From Mesorhizobium australicum (lineage in GTDB: Bacteria > Pseudomonadota > Alphaproteobacteria > Rhizobiales > Rhizobiaceae), in the NCBI RefSeq assembly GCF_900177325.1, contig NZ_FXBL01000004.1, positions 248,001 through 312,000 of the forward strand: a DNA stretch of 64,000 nt, given 5' to 3'. Position 1 is the first letter of the stretch. Each line of letters begins with the position of its first letter. Under the pieces are notes generated by a model. That model did no database searches and had not been told where the DNA came from. It saw nothing but the letters and a program-made list of their open reading frames with translations. This document shows, piece by piece, positions 18,649 through 27,717 of the stretch. The position numbers were made by a program, and so were the translations under genes.

Positions 18649-19688
18649 CACCGCGCTCCCCTGATCCGCCGCAGCATCGCCTCGACATGGGCGATCGGAG
18701 CCTCCGGCGTGATTCCATGGCCGAGGTTGAAGATCAGCGGCCCATCGCCCAGCCCCTCCAGGATCGCATCGACACCCTCGTCCAAGGCACGCCCGCCGGC
18801 GACGAGCCGCATCGGGTCGAGATTGCCCTGCACGGCACCCGCCGCCTGCAACCGTTTCGCCTGCGACAGCGGCACGGACCAGTCGAGCCCCAGCCCGTTC
18901 ACCCCGGTTAGCTGGCGATAATCGTCGTAGAGGCTGCCGGCACCCTTCGGAAAGCCGATGATCAGCGCATCGGGCCTCGCTGAGCGCACCTTCGAGACGA
19001 TCCGTTGCACGGGCTCGACGCAGAAGGCCGAGAACGAGGGCTCGTCGAGCACTCCCGACCAGGAATCGAAGATCTGAACCGCATCCGCGCCGGCATCCAG
19101 CTGCCGGATCAGATATTCGGCGGAAACATCGGCAAGCGCACCGAGCAGCTTCCGGAACGCTTCCGGATACCGATAGGAAAACAGCCGGGCAGGCGCCTGG
19201 TCCGGCGTGCCGTGCCCTGCGATCATGTAGGTGGCGATCGTCCAGGGTGCCCCGCAGAAGCCGAGCAGCGTCGTCTCTGTAGGCAGTTCGGCGCGCAGCC
19301 GGCGCACCGTCTCGTAGACGGGCGCGAGGGTCTCGTGAAACCGGCTCCTGTCGAGCCGCTCGATGTCATAGACGCCCATCGGCGTCATCAGCGGGCCGCG
19401 TCCCTCCTCGAAGCGCAGGTCCCGGCCCAGCGCATGCGGCACGACAAGAATGTCCGAGAACAGGATCGATGCGTCGAAGCCGAAGCGCCGGATGGGCTGC
19501 AGGGTCACCTCTACTGCGAAGTCGGGATTGTAGCAGAGGTCGAGAAAGCTCCCGGCCCTTTTCCGCGTTTCGCGGTATTCGGGAAGGTATCTGCCAGCCT
19601 GGCGCATCAGCCAGACCGGAGGCGGAAAGACGCTCTCTCCCCTCAGCACATCGGCGACGACGCGTTTCGGAGTGCTCGGCGCAGCCAT
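18648..19688 (-). CDS. hemE: Uroporphyrinogen decarboxylase
   Basis: HemE decarboxylates uroporphyrinogen III to coproporphyrinogen III in heme synthesis. It has 346 residues. Signature 1 [17 protein letters not shown] and signature 2 [13 protein letters not shown] are intact, and the C-terminal [12 protein letters not shown] loop is present. It is the gene immediately left of the predicted origin and is transcribed away from it, as in Caulobacter, Rickettsia and Sinorhizobium. Confidence 0.97.
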   Translation of the reverse strand: MAAPSTPKRVVADVLRGESVFPPPVWLMRQAGRYLPEYRETRKRAGSFLDLCYNPDFAVEVTLQPIRRFGFDASILFSDILVVPHALGRDLRFEEGRGPLMTPMGVYDIERLDRSRFHETLAPVYETVRRLRAELPTETTLLGFCGAPWTIATYMIAGHGTPDQAPARLFSYRYPEAFRKLLGALADVSAEYLIRQLDAGADAVQIFDSWSGVLDEPSFSAFCVEPVQRIVSKVRSARPDALIIGFPKGAGSLYDDYRQLTGVNGLGLDWSVPLSQAKRLQAAGAVQGNLDPMRLVAGGRALDEGVDAILEGLGDGPLIFNLGHGITPEAPIAHVEAMLRRIRGAR

Positions 19689-20074
19689 CGTGCCTCCTTC
19701 CCAATAAAGAAATGAATCTTTGAATCTTCTTTTGATTCTAAGAGTCTGTCAGTCGTGGGGATTATCACCTGTCCCCAATCCGTCCACGGATAGGATGTCA
19801 CGCCGTCGAATGTCCAGCCTTGTCCAGCTGTGGAAGATAGCGGGAGTGGCCGAATAACCAAAAAGATTTCAGATATTTAAGCGGAAATCGGATTCTGCCG
19901 GGCTGTGGATCTTTCCTGGGTGACCATTCCGGATCCGATTCATCCACAGGGCCGGGACTGCCGATCCGCAGCGGCTCGGATTGTGGACAAGAGGGCTTCT
20001 GATACAGTCCTCGCCGTCATGGAGGGTCGCCTGTCCGACTTGTCCACACTCCTCAACAAGGGCCGACCCGGGCT
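19689..20074. other. oriC: Predicted chromosomal replication origin (oriC), hemE-ppsR intergenic region
   Basis: This 386-base gap has no gene. It lies between divergent hemE and the DUF299 gene ppsR, the same neighbours as the known origins of Rickettsia (RP001-hemE) and, for hemE, of Caulobacter and Sinorhizobium. I see an AT-rich stretch at 19703-19740 (8 G/C in 38 bases) and another at 19861-19880. DnaA-box-like 9-mers are TTGTCCACA (20040-20048 and, reversed, 19982-19990), TCATCCACA (19940-19948) and weaker reversed copies at 19829-19837 and 19904-19912. There are six GANTC methylation sites. Gene orientation diverges here. No experiment supports it; GC skew would test it. Confidence 0.72.
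19714..19746. repeat. Cluster of four GANTC (CcrM) sites within 33 bases
   Basis: GAATC (19714), GAATC (19722), GATTC (19734) and GAGTC (19742) follow at spacings of 8, 12 and 8 bases. Two more lie at 19891 and 19937. About 1.5 would be expected by chance in the 386-base gap. CcrM methylates GANTC in alphaproteobacteria in a cell-cycle-dependent way. The cluster coincides with the AT-rich part of the predicted origin. Confidence 0.7.
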
Positions 20075-20896
20075 GTGAGCAAACCCCAAAGCTTCTTCCA
20101 CCTGCATTTGATTTCGGACGCGACCGGCGAGACGCTGCTCGCCGCGGGCCGCGCGGCGTCGGCCCAGTACAAGGACACTCGCGCGATCGAGCACATCTAT
20201 CCGTTGATCCGGACGGAAAAGCAGCTCGCCAAGGTGCTCGAGGAGATCGATGCCGAACCTGGCATCGTTCTCTACACGGTCGTCGACAAGGATCTGGCGG
20301 CGAGCATCGATCAGCGTTGCGCGGCAATGGGTCTGCCTTGCGTGTCCGTGTTGGAGCCGGTGTTGACCGTCTTCCAGTCCTATCTCGGCGCGCCGGCCGG
20401 CCGCCGTGTCGGTGCGCAGCATGTCCTGGACGCAGAATATTTCCGGCGGATCGATGCGCTCAACTTCACGATGGATCATGACGACGGCCAGCTGCCGACC
20501 GACATCGAGGAGGCGGATGTCGTGCTGATCGGCATTTCGCGCACCTCGAAGACGCCGACCAGCATCTATCTCGCCAATCGGGGCATCAAGACCGCGAACA
20601 TCCCGATCGTCCTCGGCGTGCCGGTGCCCGACAGCCTGCTCACCGCCAAGCGGCCGCTGATCGTGGGCCTCGTCGCGACGGCCGAACGCATCTCGCATGT
20701 CCGGCAAAACCGCCTGCTGGGCACAACCACCACCTTCGACGCGCAGAATTACATCGACCGGGCCGCGATCTCGGACGAGCTGTCCTATGCGCGCCAGATC
20801 TGCACCCGCCACAATTGGCCGATGATCGACGTCAGCCGCAGGTCGATCGAGGAGACCGCCGCCGCGATCGTTGCGCTGCGGGGCCGGACGCGCTAA
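20075..20896 (+). CDS. ppsR: PEP synthase / pyruvate,phosphate dikinase regulatory kinase-phosphorylase (DUF299)
   Basis: This bifunctional enzyme uses ADP to phosphorylate, and Pi to dephosphorylate, the catalytic-cycle threonine of PEP synthase or pyruvate,phosphate dikinase. It has 273 residues. The P-loop-like motif [15 protein letters not shown] and the C-terminal [19 protein letters not shown] segment (here [12 protein letters not shown]) fit the family. The start is GTG at 20075 ([15 protein letters not shown]). It is the ortholog of Rickettsia RP001, which borders oriC. Next to maf and aroE it starts the rightward run of genes. Confidence 0.93.
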   Translation: MSKPQSFFHLHLISDATGETLLAAGRAASAQYKDTRAIEHIYPLIRTEKQLAKVLEEIDAEPGIVLYTVVDKDLAASIDQRCAAMGLPCVSVLEPVLTVFQSYLGAPAGRRVGAQHVLDAEYFRRIDALNFTMDHDDGQLPTDIEEADVVLIGISRTSKTPTSIYLANRGIKTANIPIVLGVPVPDSLLTAKRPLIVGLVATAERISHVRQNRLLGTTTTFDAQNYIDRAAISDELSYARQICTRHNWPMIDVSRRSIEETAAAIVALRGRTR

Positions 20897-20907
20897 CCGG
20901 TGCGCCC

Positions 20908-21507
20908 ATGACGACCCGGATCATCCTCGCCTCGGCAAGCCCGTTCCGTCTTGCGATGTTGCACAATGCCGGCATCGAAACGGAAGCGAATCCATCGCGG
21001 ATCGATGAACGCGCGGTGGAGGAAGCGATCGGCGACGCCGCGATTTCACCCGAGAACCTGGCATGGATCCTGGCCGAGGCGAAGGCGGAGGAGGTGAGCG
21101 AACGTTTCCCGGGCGCGCTGGTGATCGGTTCCGACCAGACGCTGTCGCTCGGCGACGAAGTGCTCCACAAGGCATCCGATATGGAGGAGGCGAGGCGACG
21201 CCTTCTCAAGCTCTCCGGCAAGACCCATCACCTGAACAGCGCCGTCGTCCTCGCGCGCGACGGCAAGGCGCTGTGGGGCCATGTCTCGGTGGCGCGGATG
21301 ACCATGCGCAAGCTCGATCCGGGCTTTGTCGGCCGCTATCTGTCGCGCGTCGGCGACCAGGTGCTGCGCAGCGTCGGCGTCTACCAGATCGAAGGTGAGG
21401 GAATTCAGCTCTTCGACGCGATCGAGGGCGATCATTTCACCATCGTCGGCATGCCCTTGCTTGAGCTGATCGCGGAACTGCGCCGGCTTGGAGCGATCGA
21501 TGGCTGA
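20908..21507 (+). CDS. maf: Maf-family nucleotide pyrophosphatase
   Basis: Maf proteins hydrolyse non-canonical or modified nucleoside triphosphates and are linked to septum control. It has 199 residues from the ATG at 20908, giving the conserved start [10 protein letters not shown]. The active-site GSDQTLSL and the [15 protein letters not shown] segment are present. Ser-Pro-Phe-Arg replaces the common SPRR. The gap to ppsR is 11 bases, and the stop overlaps the aroE start (ATGGCTGA). Confidence 0.93.
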   Translation: MTTRIILASASPFRLAMLHNAGIETEANPSRIDERAVEEAIGDAAISPENLAWILAEAKAEEVSERFPGALVIGSDQTLSLGDEVLHKASDMEEARRRLLKLSGKTHHLNSAVVLARDGKALWGHVSVARMTMRKLDPGFVGRYLSRVGDQVLRSVGVYQIEGEGIQLFDAIEGDHFTIVGMPLLELIAELRRLGAIDG

Positions 21508-22333
21508 GATCCGCGCCTTCGTCTGCGGCCATCCGGTCGCGCATTCCCGCTCGCCCCTGATTCACGGCCACTGGCTGAAAGAGCTCGGCATCGATGGCAG
21601 TTACGAGCGGATCGACATTGCGCCATCCGACATCCGCGCCTTCATCGCCGGCCTTCCCGGCAGCGGCTTTGTCGGCGGCAATGTCACGATCCCCCACAAG
21701 GAGGCCGCTTTCGAGACGGTTTCGCGCCGCGATGGCGAGGCTGAAGCGGTGGGTGCGGTCAATACGCTCTGGATCGAGAACGGCAAGGTCTGCGGCGGCA
21801 ACACGGACGCGATCGGCTTCGCGGCCAACCTGGACGACCGTGCCCCAGGCTGGCGCGAGCGAGACAGGGCGCTCGTTCTCGGCGCAGGTGGCGCTGCGCG
21901 GGCGGTGGTGCACGCGATCCTCAGCGCTGGCTACACGCGCGTCGACATCACGAATCGCACGCGGGCCCGTGCGCAGGAACTCGCCGATCTTTTCGGAGCC
22001 AGGGTTCGCGCGCACGGCAACGAAGCCGTCGATACGCTGCTTCCAGCCGCCGATCTCGTCGTCAACACGACGTCGCTCGGGATGGACGGCGATGTTTCGC
22101 TTCCCGCCGATGTAGCGGCACTACCGGACCATGCCCTCGTCACCGACATCGTCTATGTGCCGCTCGAAACACCGTTTCTCAAGGCCGCCTCTGAGCGAGG
22201 CCTGAAAACGGTCGACGGTCTCGGCATGCTGCTCCACCAGGCGGTCCCCGGCTTCGAACGCTGGTTCGGCAAGCGCCCGGCCGTCACGCAACAGCTGCGC
22301 GATCTGGTGATCGCCGACCTGGATGCCCACTGA
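21500..22333 (+). CDS. aroE: Shikimate 5-dehydrogenase
   Basis: AroE reduces 3-dehydroshikimate to shikimate with NADPH in aromatic amino-acid synthesis. It has 277 residues from the ATG at 21500 ([19 protein letters not shown]). The catalytic lysine lies in [10 protein letters not shown], the NADPH loop is [15 protein letters not shown], and the late motif [19 protein letters not shown] is complete. It overlaps maf by 8 bases and coaE by one base (TGATG). Confidence 0.96.
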   Translation: MAEIRAFVCGHPVAHSRSPLIHGHWLKELGIDGSYERIDIAPSDIRAFIAGLPGSGFVGGNVTIPHKEAAFETVSRRDGEAEAVGAVNTLWIENGKVCGGNTDAIGFAANLDDRAPGWRERDRALVLGAGGAARAVVHAILSAGYTRVDITNRTRARAQELADLFGARVRAHGNEAVDTLLPAADLVVNTTSLGMDGDVSLPADVAALPDHALVTDIVYVPLETPFLKAASERGLKTVDGLGMLLHQAVPGFERWFGKRPAVTQQLRDLVIADLDAH

Positions 22334-22914
22334 TGATCGTCATCGGCCTCACCGGTTCCATCGGCATGGGAAAGTCGACCACGGCGAAGATGTTCGCCGA
22401 GCAGGGCGTGCCGGTCCATGATTCCGACGAGGCGGTGCATCGCCTCTATTCCGGCGCCGCCGTGCCGCTGGTCGAGGCGGCGTTTCCTGGCGTCACCGTC
22501 GACGGCAGGATCGACCGGACATTGCTCGGCCAGCGCGTCATCGGCAATGCCGAGGCGATCCGGAAGCTTGAGCAGATCGTGCACCCGTTGGTCCGGGCGG
22601 ATGCCGATGCGTTCCTGGCGCGCAACCGGGCAGCAGGTGCGAAGCTCGCCGTCCTCGACATTCCCCTCCTGTTCGAGACGGGCGGGCGCGATCGCGTCGA
22701 CAAGGTGGTGGTGGTTTCCGCGCCGGCCGCGGTCCAGCGCGAACGGGTTCTCGCTCGCCCGGGCATGACGGCCGAGAAATTCGAGGCGATCCTGGCGCGT
22801 CAGGTGCCGGACGCCGAAAAGCGGCGACTTGCCGATTTCGTCGTCGAGACGGGCGCAGGCATGGAGGCCGCGCGCGAGGCGGTGCGCAGGATCGTCGCCG
22901 ACATGTCAGCATGA
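22333..22914 (+). CDS. coaE: Dephospho-CoA kinase
   Basis: CoaE phosphorylates the ribose 3'-OH of dephospho-CoA, the last step of coenzyme A synthesis. It has 193 residues, with the P-loop [14 protein letters not shown] at the N-terminus, the [10 protein letters not shown] substrate segment and the LID region [20 protein letters not shown] (core ARPGMT). The start overlaps the aroE stop by one base. The first enzyme of the same pathway, coaA, is also in this window. Confidence 0.96.
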   Translation: MIVIGLTGSIGMGKSTTAKMFAEQGVPVHDSDEAVHRLYSGAAVPLVEAAFPGVTVDGRIDRTLLGQRVIGNAEAIRKLEQIVHPLVRADADAFLARNRAAGAKLAVLDIPLLFETGGRDRVDKVVVVSAPAAVQRERVLARPGMTAEKFEAILARQVPDAEKRRLADFVVETGAGMEAAREAVRRIVADMSA

Positions 22915-22985
22915 TGTGTTGACGCCGCGCTGCCGGACTTGCCGGGCGGCGCTGCGTCCCGCATCGTCTTCGCAGGAGTGATTCG

Positions 22986-23708
22986 ATGCGTGAGATCGTT
23001 TTCGATACGGAAACCACAGGCCTCGACCATCGCGTCGAGCGCGTGATCGAGATCGGCGCGATCGAGCTGGTCAACCGGTTCCCGACAGGCCGCACCTTCC
23101 ATGTCTATATCAATCCGGACGGTCGCGCGATCGATCCGGAGGCGCAGGCGGTCCATGGCATCACGATGGAGCAGCTTGCCGACAAGCCGACCTTCGCCGG
23201 CATCATCGACGACTTCGAGGCCTTCATCGACGGCGCGACGCTGGTCGCCCACAATGCCGGCTTCGACATGAACTTCATCAATGCGGAATTTGCCCGCTTC
23301 GCCCGCCCGCCCGTCGATCCGGCGCGCGTGGTCGACACGCTCGCCATCGCACGGCGCAAGCACCCGATGGGGCCGAATTCGCTCGACGCGCTGTGCAAGC
23401 GCTACGGCATCGACAACAGCCACCGCACGCGCCACGGCGCGCTGCTCGACTCGGGTCTTCTGGCGGAGGTCTATATAGAGCTGCTCGGCGGCAAGCAGGC
23501 CACCTTCGGCCTCTCGGTGGCCGAGCAGGCCACGAGCCGTGCCGAAACCGTCGAGGTCAGCATCACGCTCGCGTCGCGCGCCGAACCCTTGCCGTCGCGC
23601 CTGACCGAGGCGGAGCGCCAGGCGCATGCGAAGCTCGTGGCGTCGCTCGGCGAAAAGGCGATCTGGCTGAAGCCGGAACTTCAGGCTCAGCCAGCCGCGG
23701 AAGCCTGA
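22986..23708 (+). CDS. dnaQ: DNA polymerase III epsilon subunit (3'-5' proofreading exonuclease)
   Basis: Epsilon removes misincorporated bases within the replicase core. It has 240 residues. Exo motif I is FDTETTGLDH, motif II is LVAHNAGFDMNFINAE, and motif III with HGALLDSGLLAEVY supplies the DEDDh His and Asp. GAG lies 9 bases before the ATG. It is convergent with secB with no gap between the stops. Confidence 0.96.
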   Translation: MREIVFDTETTGLDHRVERVIEIGAIELVNRFPTGRTFHVYINPDGRAIDPEAQAVHGITMEQLADKPTFAGIIDDFEAFIDGATLVAHNAGFDMNFINAEFARFARPPVDPARVVDTLAIARRKHPMGPNSLDALCKRYGIDNSHRTRHGALLDSGLLAEVYIELLGGKQATFGLSVAEQATSRAETVEVSITLASRAEPLPSRLTEAERQAHAKLVASLGEKAIWLKPELQAQPAAEA

Positions 23709-24200
23709 TTAGCTCGACATCTGCACCTTGGCGCGGGCCTGTTCCTCGGCCATGCGGGCCTGGAACATCTGCGCGAAGTCGATCGGGTCGATCATCAGCG
23801 GCGGGAAGCCACCGTTGCGGGTCGCCTCGGCGATGATCTGGCGGGCAAAGGGGAACAGCAGCCGCGGGCACTCGATGAAGAGGATCGGCAGCGTGTGCTC
23901 CTTCGGGAAGCCGCTGACGCGGAAGACGCCGCCATAGACCAGCTCGACGTTGAAGAGCACGTCCTTGTCCGCGCCCGCCTTGGCCGAGATGGTCAGGTTC
24001 ACGTCGAACTCCGTATCCGAGATCGGATTCGCGTTGACGTTGACATTGATGTTGATGCCGGGGGCGTTCTCGCGGGCGCGCAGCGAGTTGGGGGCGTTCG
24101 GGCTTTCGAAGGACAGATCCTTGACGTATTGCGCAAGCACATTGAGCGAAGGCTGCGCGCCGTTGCCGGCCGTTGCGCCGCCGTTTTCGTTCTCTGCCAT
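23709..24200 (-). CDS. secB: Protein-export chaperone SecB
   Basis: SecB is a tetrameric chaperone that keeps preproteins unfolded and hands them to SecA. It has 163 residues. The family core runs from [17 protein letters not shown] through [16 protein letters not shown] to the [33 protein letters not shown] region (core [10 protein letters not shown]). The stop codon TAA touches the dnaQ stop. Confidence 0.97.
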   Translation of the reverse strand: MAENENGGATAGNGAQPSLNVLAQYVKDLSFESPNAPNSLRARENAPGININVNVNANPISDTEFDVNLTISAKAGADKDVLFNVELVYGGVFRVSGFPKEHTLPILFIECPRLLFPFARQIIAEATRNGGFPPLMIDPIDFAQMFQARMAEEQARAKVQMSS

Positions 24201-24307
24201 TGATCCCGTTCCTTGGTCGGTGGCCCTGTTTCGGCCCGTTTCAAATCGGCGCGTTCGCTAGCATGCCCGACCCCTCATAGCAAGTTTGGCGGCCGGATTC
24301 CCGAGAC

Positions 24308-24796
24308 TTACTCGGAATCCGGACGTTTCCAGGGTGAGGAGCCGCTGCCCTCGACCTCCCGGTAATCGCGCTCGTCGAGATCGATCACCTTCGTCTCGCG
24401 CCGTGCCTGCCCGCCGCGGGCGCTGAAGCCGCTGCCCATGACCACGATCCGCGAGCGAAGCGCGTTCCAGGCGAGATCCCGCACCGGCGGCAGGAAGAGC
24501 AGCAGGCCGATGATGTCGGTGATGAAGCCCGGAACGATCAGCAGCAGTCCCGCCAGCACGATCATCGCGCCGTGCACGATCTCGCGGTCCGGCGCGCCGC
24601 CGGCCTGCGCCTGGATCTGGGCGCGCCGCAGCGCCCCCATGCCCTGGACCCTGAGGAGCGCCGCGCCGAGGATCGCCGAGGCGACGACCAGCCCGACGGT
24701 CGCCAGCGCGCCGATCCGGCTGCCGACGACCACGAAGCCGGCAATCTCCAGCAGGGGCAGGAGAAGCACGAAAATGCCGAGGATCGATCTGCTCAT
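24308..24796 (-). CDS. fxsA: FxsA-family inner-membrane protein
   Basis: FxsA is a small membrane protein whose overproduction relieves phage T7 exclusion by the F plasmid in E. coli; its normal role is unknown. It has 162 residues from the ATG at 24796 (MSRSILGIFVLLLPLLEIAGF). A longer frame upstream has no family similarity. Hydrophobic segments lie at about 6-25, 28-48 and 75-105, followed by a charged cytoplasmic tail. It shares the strand with secB, 107 bases upstream of it, and is divergent from the Tim44-like gene. Confidence 0.85.
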   Translation of the reverse strand: MSRSILGIFVLLLPLLEIAGFVVVGSRIGALATVGLVVASAILGAALLRVQGMGALRRAQIQAQAGGAPDREIVHGAMIVLAGLLLIVPGFITDIIGLLLFLPPVRDLAWNALRSRIVVMGSGFSARGGQARRETKVIDLDERDYREVEGSGSSPWKRPDSE

Positions 24797-24977
24797 GGAG
24801 GTCCAAACAACAAAGGGGCGAAATGCGGCTTTTCCCAGAGATAGGAACGCGGCCATAGGATTTGAATGATCGCCCGCACCACTCTATATGCAATCGTCGA
24901 GCATTGTATCAGCGGCGCAAGCGGTCGATAATGTTCGTGGTGATCGTGGCCACGGTTCAGGCGTCTGGCGGAAGAAC

Positions 24978-25682
24978 ATGGAATTTTTCGATTTGGGTAC
25001 GATCATCTTCCTGGTCGCGGCAGTGGTGATCTTCATCCAGCTCCGCAACGTGCTTGGTCGCCGCACCGGAAACGAGCGCCCGCCGTTCGATCCATATACG
25101 GCTGGCCGTGGCAAACGCGAGCCTGCCCCTGCCTCGCAGGACAATGTCGTCTCGCTGCCACGCCGGAAATCGTCCGAGACCGCCGATGAAAGCTATGCCG
25201 CGATCGACAAGGTCGCCGCACCCGGCACCGACGTGAACAAGGGCCTGCGCGCGATCAGGGATGCCGATCCGTCCTTCGAGCCCGTCGGCTTCGTCGACGG
25301 CGCCAAGATGGCTTACGAGATGATCGTCATGGCCTATGCCGACGGCGACCGGAAGACGCTCAAGAACCTGCTTTCCCGCGAGGTCTATGACGGCTTCGTG
25401 CAGGCGATCTCCGAGCGCGAGCAGCGCAACGAGAAGATCCAGTCCTCTTTCGTCGGCATCGACAAGGCCGAGATCGTCGGCGCCGAGATGAAGGGAAGCG
25501 AGGCGCATGTCACGCTGCGCATCGTCAGCGAGCTCATTTCCGCCACCCGCAACAATGCCGGCGAGGTGATCGACGGCGATCCCGAGACGGTTGCCGAGGT
25601 CAAGGACGTCTGGACCTTCGCGCGCGACACGAAGTCCAAGGATCCGAACTGGAAGCTGGTCGCGACGGAAGCCGAAGACTGA
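24978..25682 (+). CDS. Tim44/TimA-like domain inner-membrane protein
   Basis: This alphaproteobacterial relative of the mitochondrial import factor Tim44 has 234 residues from the ATG at 24978 (MEFFDLGTIIFLVAAVVIF). One N-terminal transmembrane helix (about 5-22) is followed by a basic, Pro-rich linker. The C-terminal Tim44 domain starts around residue 95, including AYEMIVMAYADGDRKTLKNLL. The bacterial role is not settled; membrane-associated protein handling is likely. It heads a four-gene unit with mltA, smr and a regulator, 21 bases before mltA. Confidence 0.88.
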   Translation: MEFFDLGTIIFLVAAVVIFIQLRNVLGRRTGNERPPFDPYTAGRGKREPAPASQDNVVSLPRRKSSETADESYAAIDKVAAPGTDVNKGLRAIRDADPSFEPVGFVDGAKMAYEMIVMAYADGDRKTLKNLLSREVYDGFVQAISEREQRNEKIQSSFVGIDKAEIVGAEMKGSEAHVTLRIVSELISATRNNAGEVIDGDPETVAEVKDVWTFARDTKSKDPNWKLVATEAED

Positions 25683-25703
25683 CGGGCGTGGTGGAGTTCG
25701 CCG

Positions 25704-26813
25704 ATGCCCCTGTCCTCGGCGTTCCGCCCGGTCTCCTTCACCGACCTGCCCGGCTGGCTTGAAGACGACTGCGGTCCGGCCTTCGAAGCCTTCCGGCGGT
25801 CGGCTTTCCGCGTCCTCGACAAATCCTACCGAACCGGCAGCCTTGGGATCGATTGCGCCGCCTTCGAGCCCGCTTATGCCGAAGCACGAATATCAGACAG
25901 CCTCGACAAGGCCGCTGCCCGCGCCTTCTTCGAGCGCCATTTCACGCCCTGTCTGGTGGAGCCGGGAAACAGCGCCGAACGCGGCTTCGTGACCGGCTTC
26001 TACGAGCCGGAGGCCGCCGCTTCTCCCATCCGCACCGATCGCTTCCGCTTTCCGCTTTATGCGCGGCCGGACGATCTGGTCGACATAGACGATGCCAACC
26101 GGCCCGACGGCCTTGATCCCTATCTCGCCTTCGCCCGGCAGACCGCCGACGGCATCGTCGAATATCACGACCGCGGCGAGATCGAGCGCGGCGCGCTGGC
26201 GGGGCGCGGGCTGGAATTCGCCTGGCTGGAGGACCCGGTCGACGTGTTCTTCATCCATGTACAGGGCGCGGCAAGGCTGCGTATGCCGGACGGGCAGATG
26301 CGGCGGGTGACCTACGCCGCCAAGAGCGGCCAGCGCTTCAGCGGGCCGGGACGCATTCTGGCCGACCTCGGCGAAATCCCGCTGGCGGCCGTGACGATGC
26401 AGTCGATCCGCGCCTGGTTCCGGGCGCATCCTGAGCGGGTCGACGAGATTCTCTGGCAGAACCGGTCGTTCATCTTCTTCCGCGAGGCGCCGGTGGATGA
26501 TCCGTCGCTTGGGCCGGTGGCTGCCGCCAAGGTGCCGCTGATCCCCGGCAGGTCGATGGCCGTGGACAGGCTGCTGCACACGTTCGGAACCCCCTTTTTC
26601 ATCGTCGCGCCGGACCTGACGGCTTTCGAGGGGCGCCCGTTCCGCCGTCTGATGATCGCGCAGGACACCGGCTCCGCGATCGTCGGTGGCGCGCGCGGCG
26701 ACCTCTTCGCCGGCTCCGGGGATGCTGCCGGCGAGATCGCGGGCGTGGTGAAAAGTGCCGCCGATTTCTATGCGTTCGTCCCGAACGCGCTGCTGGCCGG
26801 GCGGACGTCATGA
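25704..26813 (+). CDS. mltA: Membrane-bound lytic murein transglycosylase A (MltA), lacking a visible export signal
   Basis: MltA cleaves the MurNAc-GlcNAc bond of peptidoglycan with 1,6-anhydro ring formation. It has 369 residues. The MltA core (GFYEPEAAAS, FFIHVQGAARLRMPDG) and the C-terminal 3D domain with AQDTGSAIVGGARGDLFAGSG and its aspartates are present. The frame is closed by a TGA (25680-25682) shortly upstream, so no signal peptide or lipobox can be added; it begins MPLSSAFRPVSF. Unlike E. coli MltA it therefore has no recognisable route to the periplasm. Its stop overlaps the next start by 4 bases. Confidence 0.92.
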   Translation: MPLSSAFRPVSFTDLPGWLEDDCGPAFEAFRRSAFRVLDKSYRTGSLGIDCAAFEPAYAEARISDSLDKAAARAFFERHFTPCLVEPGNSAERGFVTGFYEPEAAASPIRTDRFRFPLYARPDDLVDIDDANRPDGLDPYLAFARQTADGIVEYHDRGEIERGALAGRGLEFAWLEDPVDVFFIHVQGAARLRMPDGQMRRVTYAAKSGQRFSGPGRILADLGEIPLAAVTMQSIRAWFRAHPERVDEILWQNRSFIFFREAPVDDPSLGPVAAAKVPLIPGRSMAVDRLLHTFGTPFFIVAPDLTAFEGRPFRRLMIAQDTGSAIVGGARGDLFAGSGDAAGEIAGVVKSAADFYAFVPNALLAGRTS

Positions 26814-27352
26814 GCCGCTCGCGTGCCCGCGACCTGACCGACGAGGAGCGGGTTCTCTGGAACCTGGTCGCGCGCACCACTCAGCCGCTCAAAGGCAAGG
26901 CGGTAGCGGAACCGGTTTTCGCGCTGGAGGATGAACCGCCATCGAAGCCGCCGCCGGTCCAGGCCGCCGCTCCGCCGTCGACGCCCGCGCAGCAGCAACG
27001 GCTCCAGGTGCATCACCTCGACCGGCTGACGCAGAAGAAGATCTCGAAAGGACGGCTGCCGCTCGAAGCCCGTATCGATCTGCACGGAATGCGCCAGGAC
27101 GAGGCCTACGGGTTGCTCTTGTCCTTCCTCCGGCGTGCGCATGGATCGGGCATCCGCTACGTCCTCGTCATCACCGGCAAGGGGCGCTCGCTGGCGAGCG
27201 AGGGTGTGCTAAAGCGCTCCGTTCCCGGCTGGTTCGCCACGCCACCCTTCCGCGACCTGGTGAGCGGCTTCGAGGATGCCGCCCGCAACCATGGCGGTGA
27301 GGGCGCGCTCTATGTCAGGCTCCGCCGCCTGCCGCACGAGGCGGGGCCATGA
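26810..27352 (+). CDS. Smr (MutS2-like) domain protein
   Basis: This 180-residue protein has a disordered, Pro/Ala-rich first half and a C-terminal Smr nuclease domain (about residues 78-175). The motif RIDLHGMRQDEAYGLLLSFL carries the LDLHG signature, and VLVITGKGRS carries the TGxG motif. Smr domains bind or nick DNA or RNA. It overlaps mltA and the following regulator by 4 bases on each side, so the three are translated together. The target is unknown. Confidence 0.9.
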   Translation: MSRSRARDLTDEERVLWNLVARTTQPLKGKAVAEPVFALEDEPPSKPPPVQAAAPPSTPAQQQRLQVHHLDRLTQKKISKGRLPLEARIDLHGMRQDEAYGLLLSFLRRAHGSGIRYVLVITGKGRSLASEGVLKRSVPGWFATPPFRDLVSGFEDAARNHGGEGALYVRLRRLPHEAGP

Positions 27353-27717
27353 CCCCCTTCGGGGCGAAGGTGCGCGATCTGAGGCGCGCCCGTGGCGTCT
27401 CGCAGAAGGATATGGCCGCGGCCATCGGCGTCAGCCCTGCTTATCTCTCCGCGCTGGAGCATGGCCGCCGCGGCCGCCCGACCTGGGCGATGCTGCAGAA
27501 GATCATCGGCTATTTCAACATCATCTGGGACGAGGCCGAGGAATTGCTGCGCCTCGCCGAGACCTCCGATCCGCGCGCGGTGATCGACACGTCCGGCCTC
27601 TCGCCCCGCGCGACGGAGCTGGCCAACCTCCTGTCGGAGCGCATCGCGCAGCTCACCGATGCCGAACTGGAGCAGATGATCGCCATCGTCCACCGGCCGC
27701 GGCGCCGGTCGCGCTGA
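27349..27717 (+). CDS. XRE-family helix-turn-helix regulator
   Basis: This small DNA-binding protein of 122 residues has a Cro/CI-type helix-turn-helix at residues 5-65 (core SQKDMAAAIGVSPAYLSALEHGRRGRP). The C-terminal helical part ends with a basic RPRRRSR tail. It is the last gene of the Tim44-mltA-smr unit and overlaps smr by 4 bases. It is convergent with the DUF1402 gene, with no bases between the stops. What it regulates is not evident. Confidence 0.9.
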   Translation: MTPFGAKVRDLRRARGVSQKDMAAAIGVSPAYLSALEHGRRGRPTWAMLQKIIGYFNIIWDEAEELLRLAETSDPRAVIDTSGLSPRATELANLLSERIAQLTDAELEQMIAIVHRPRRRSR

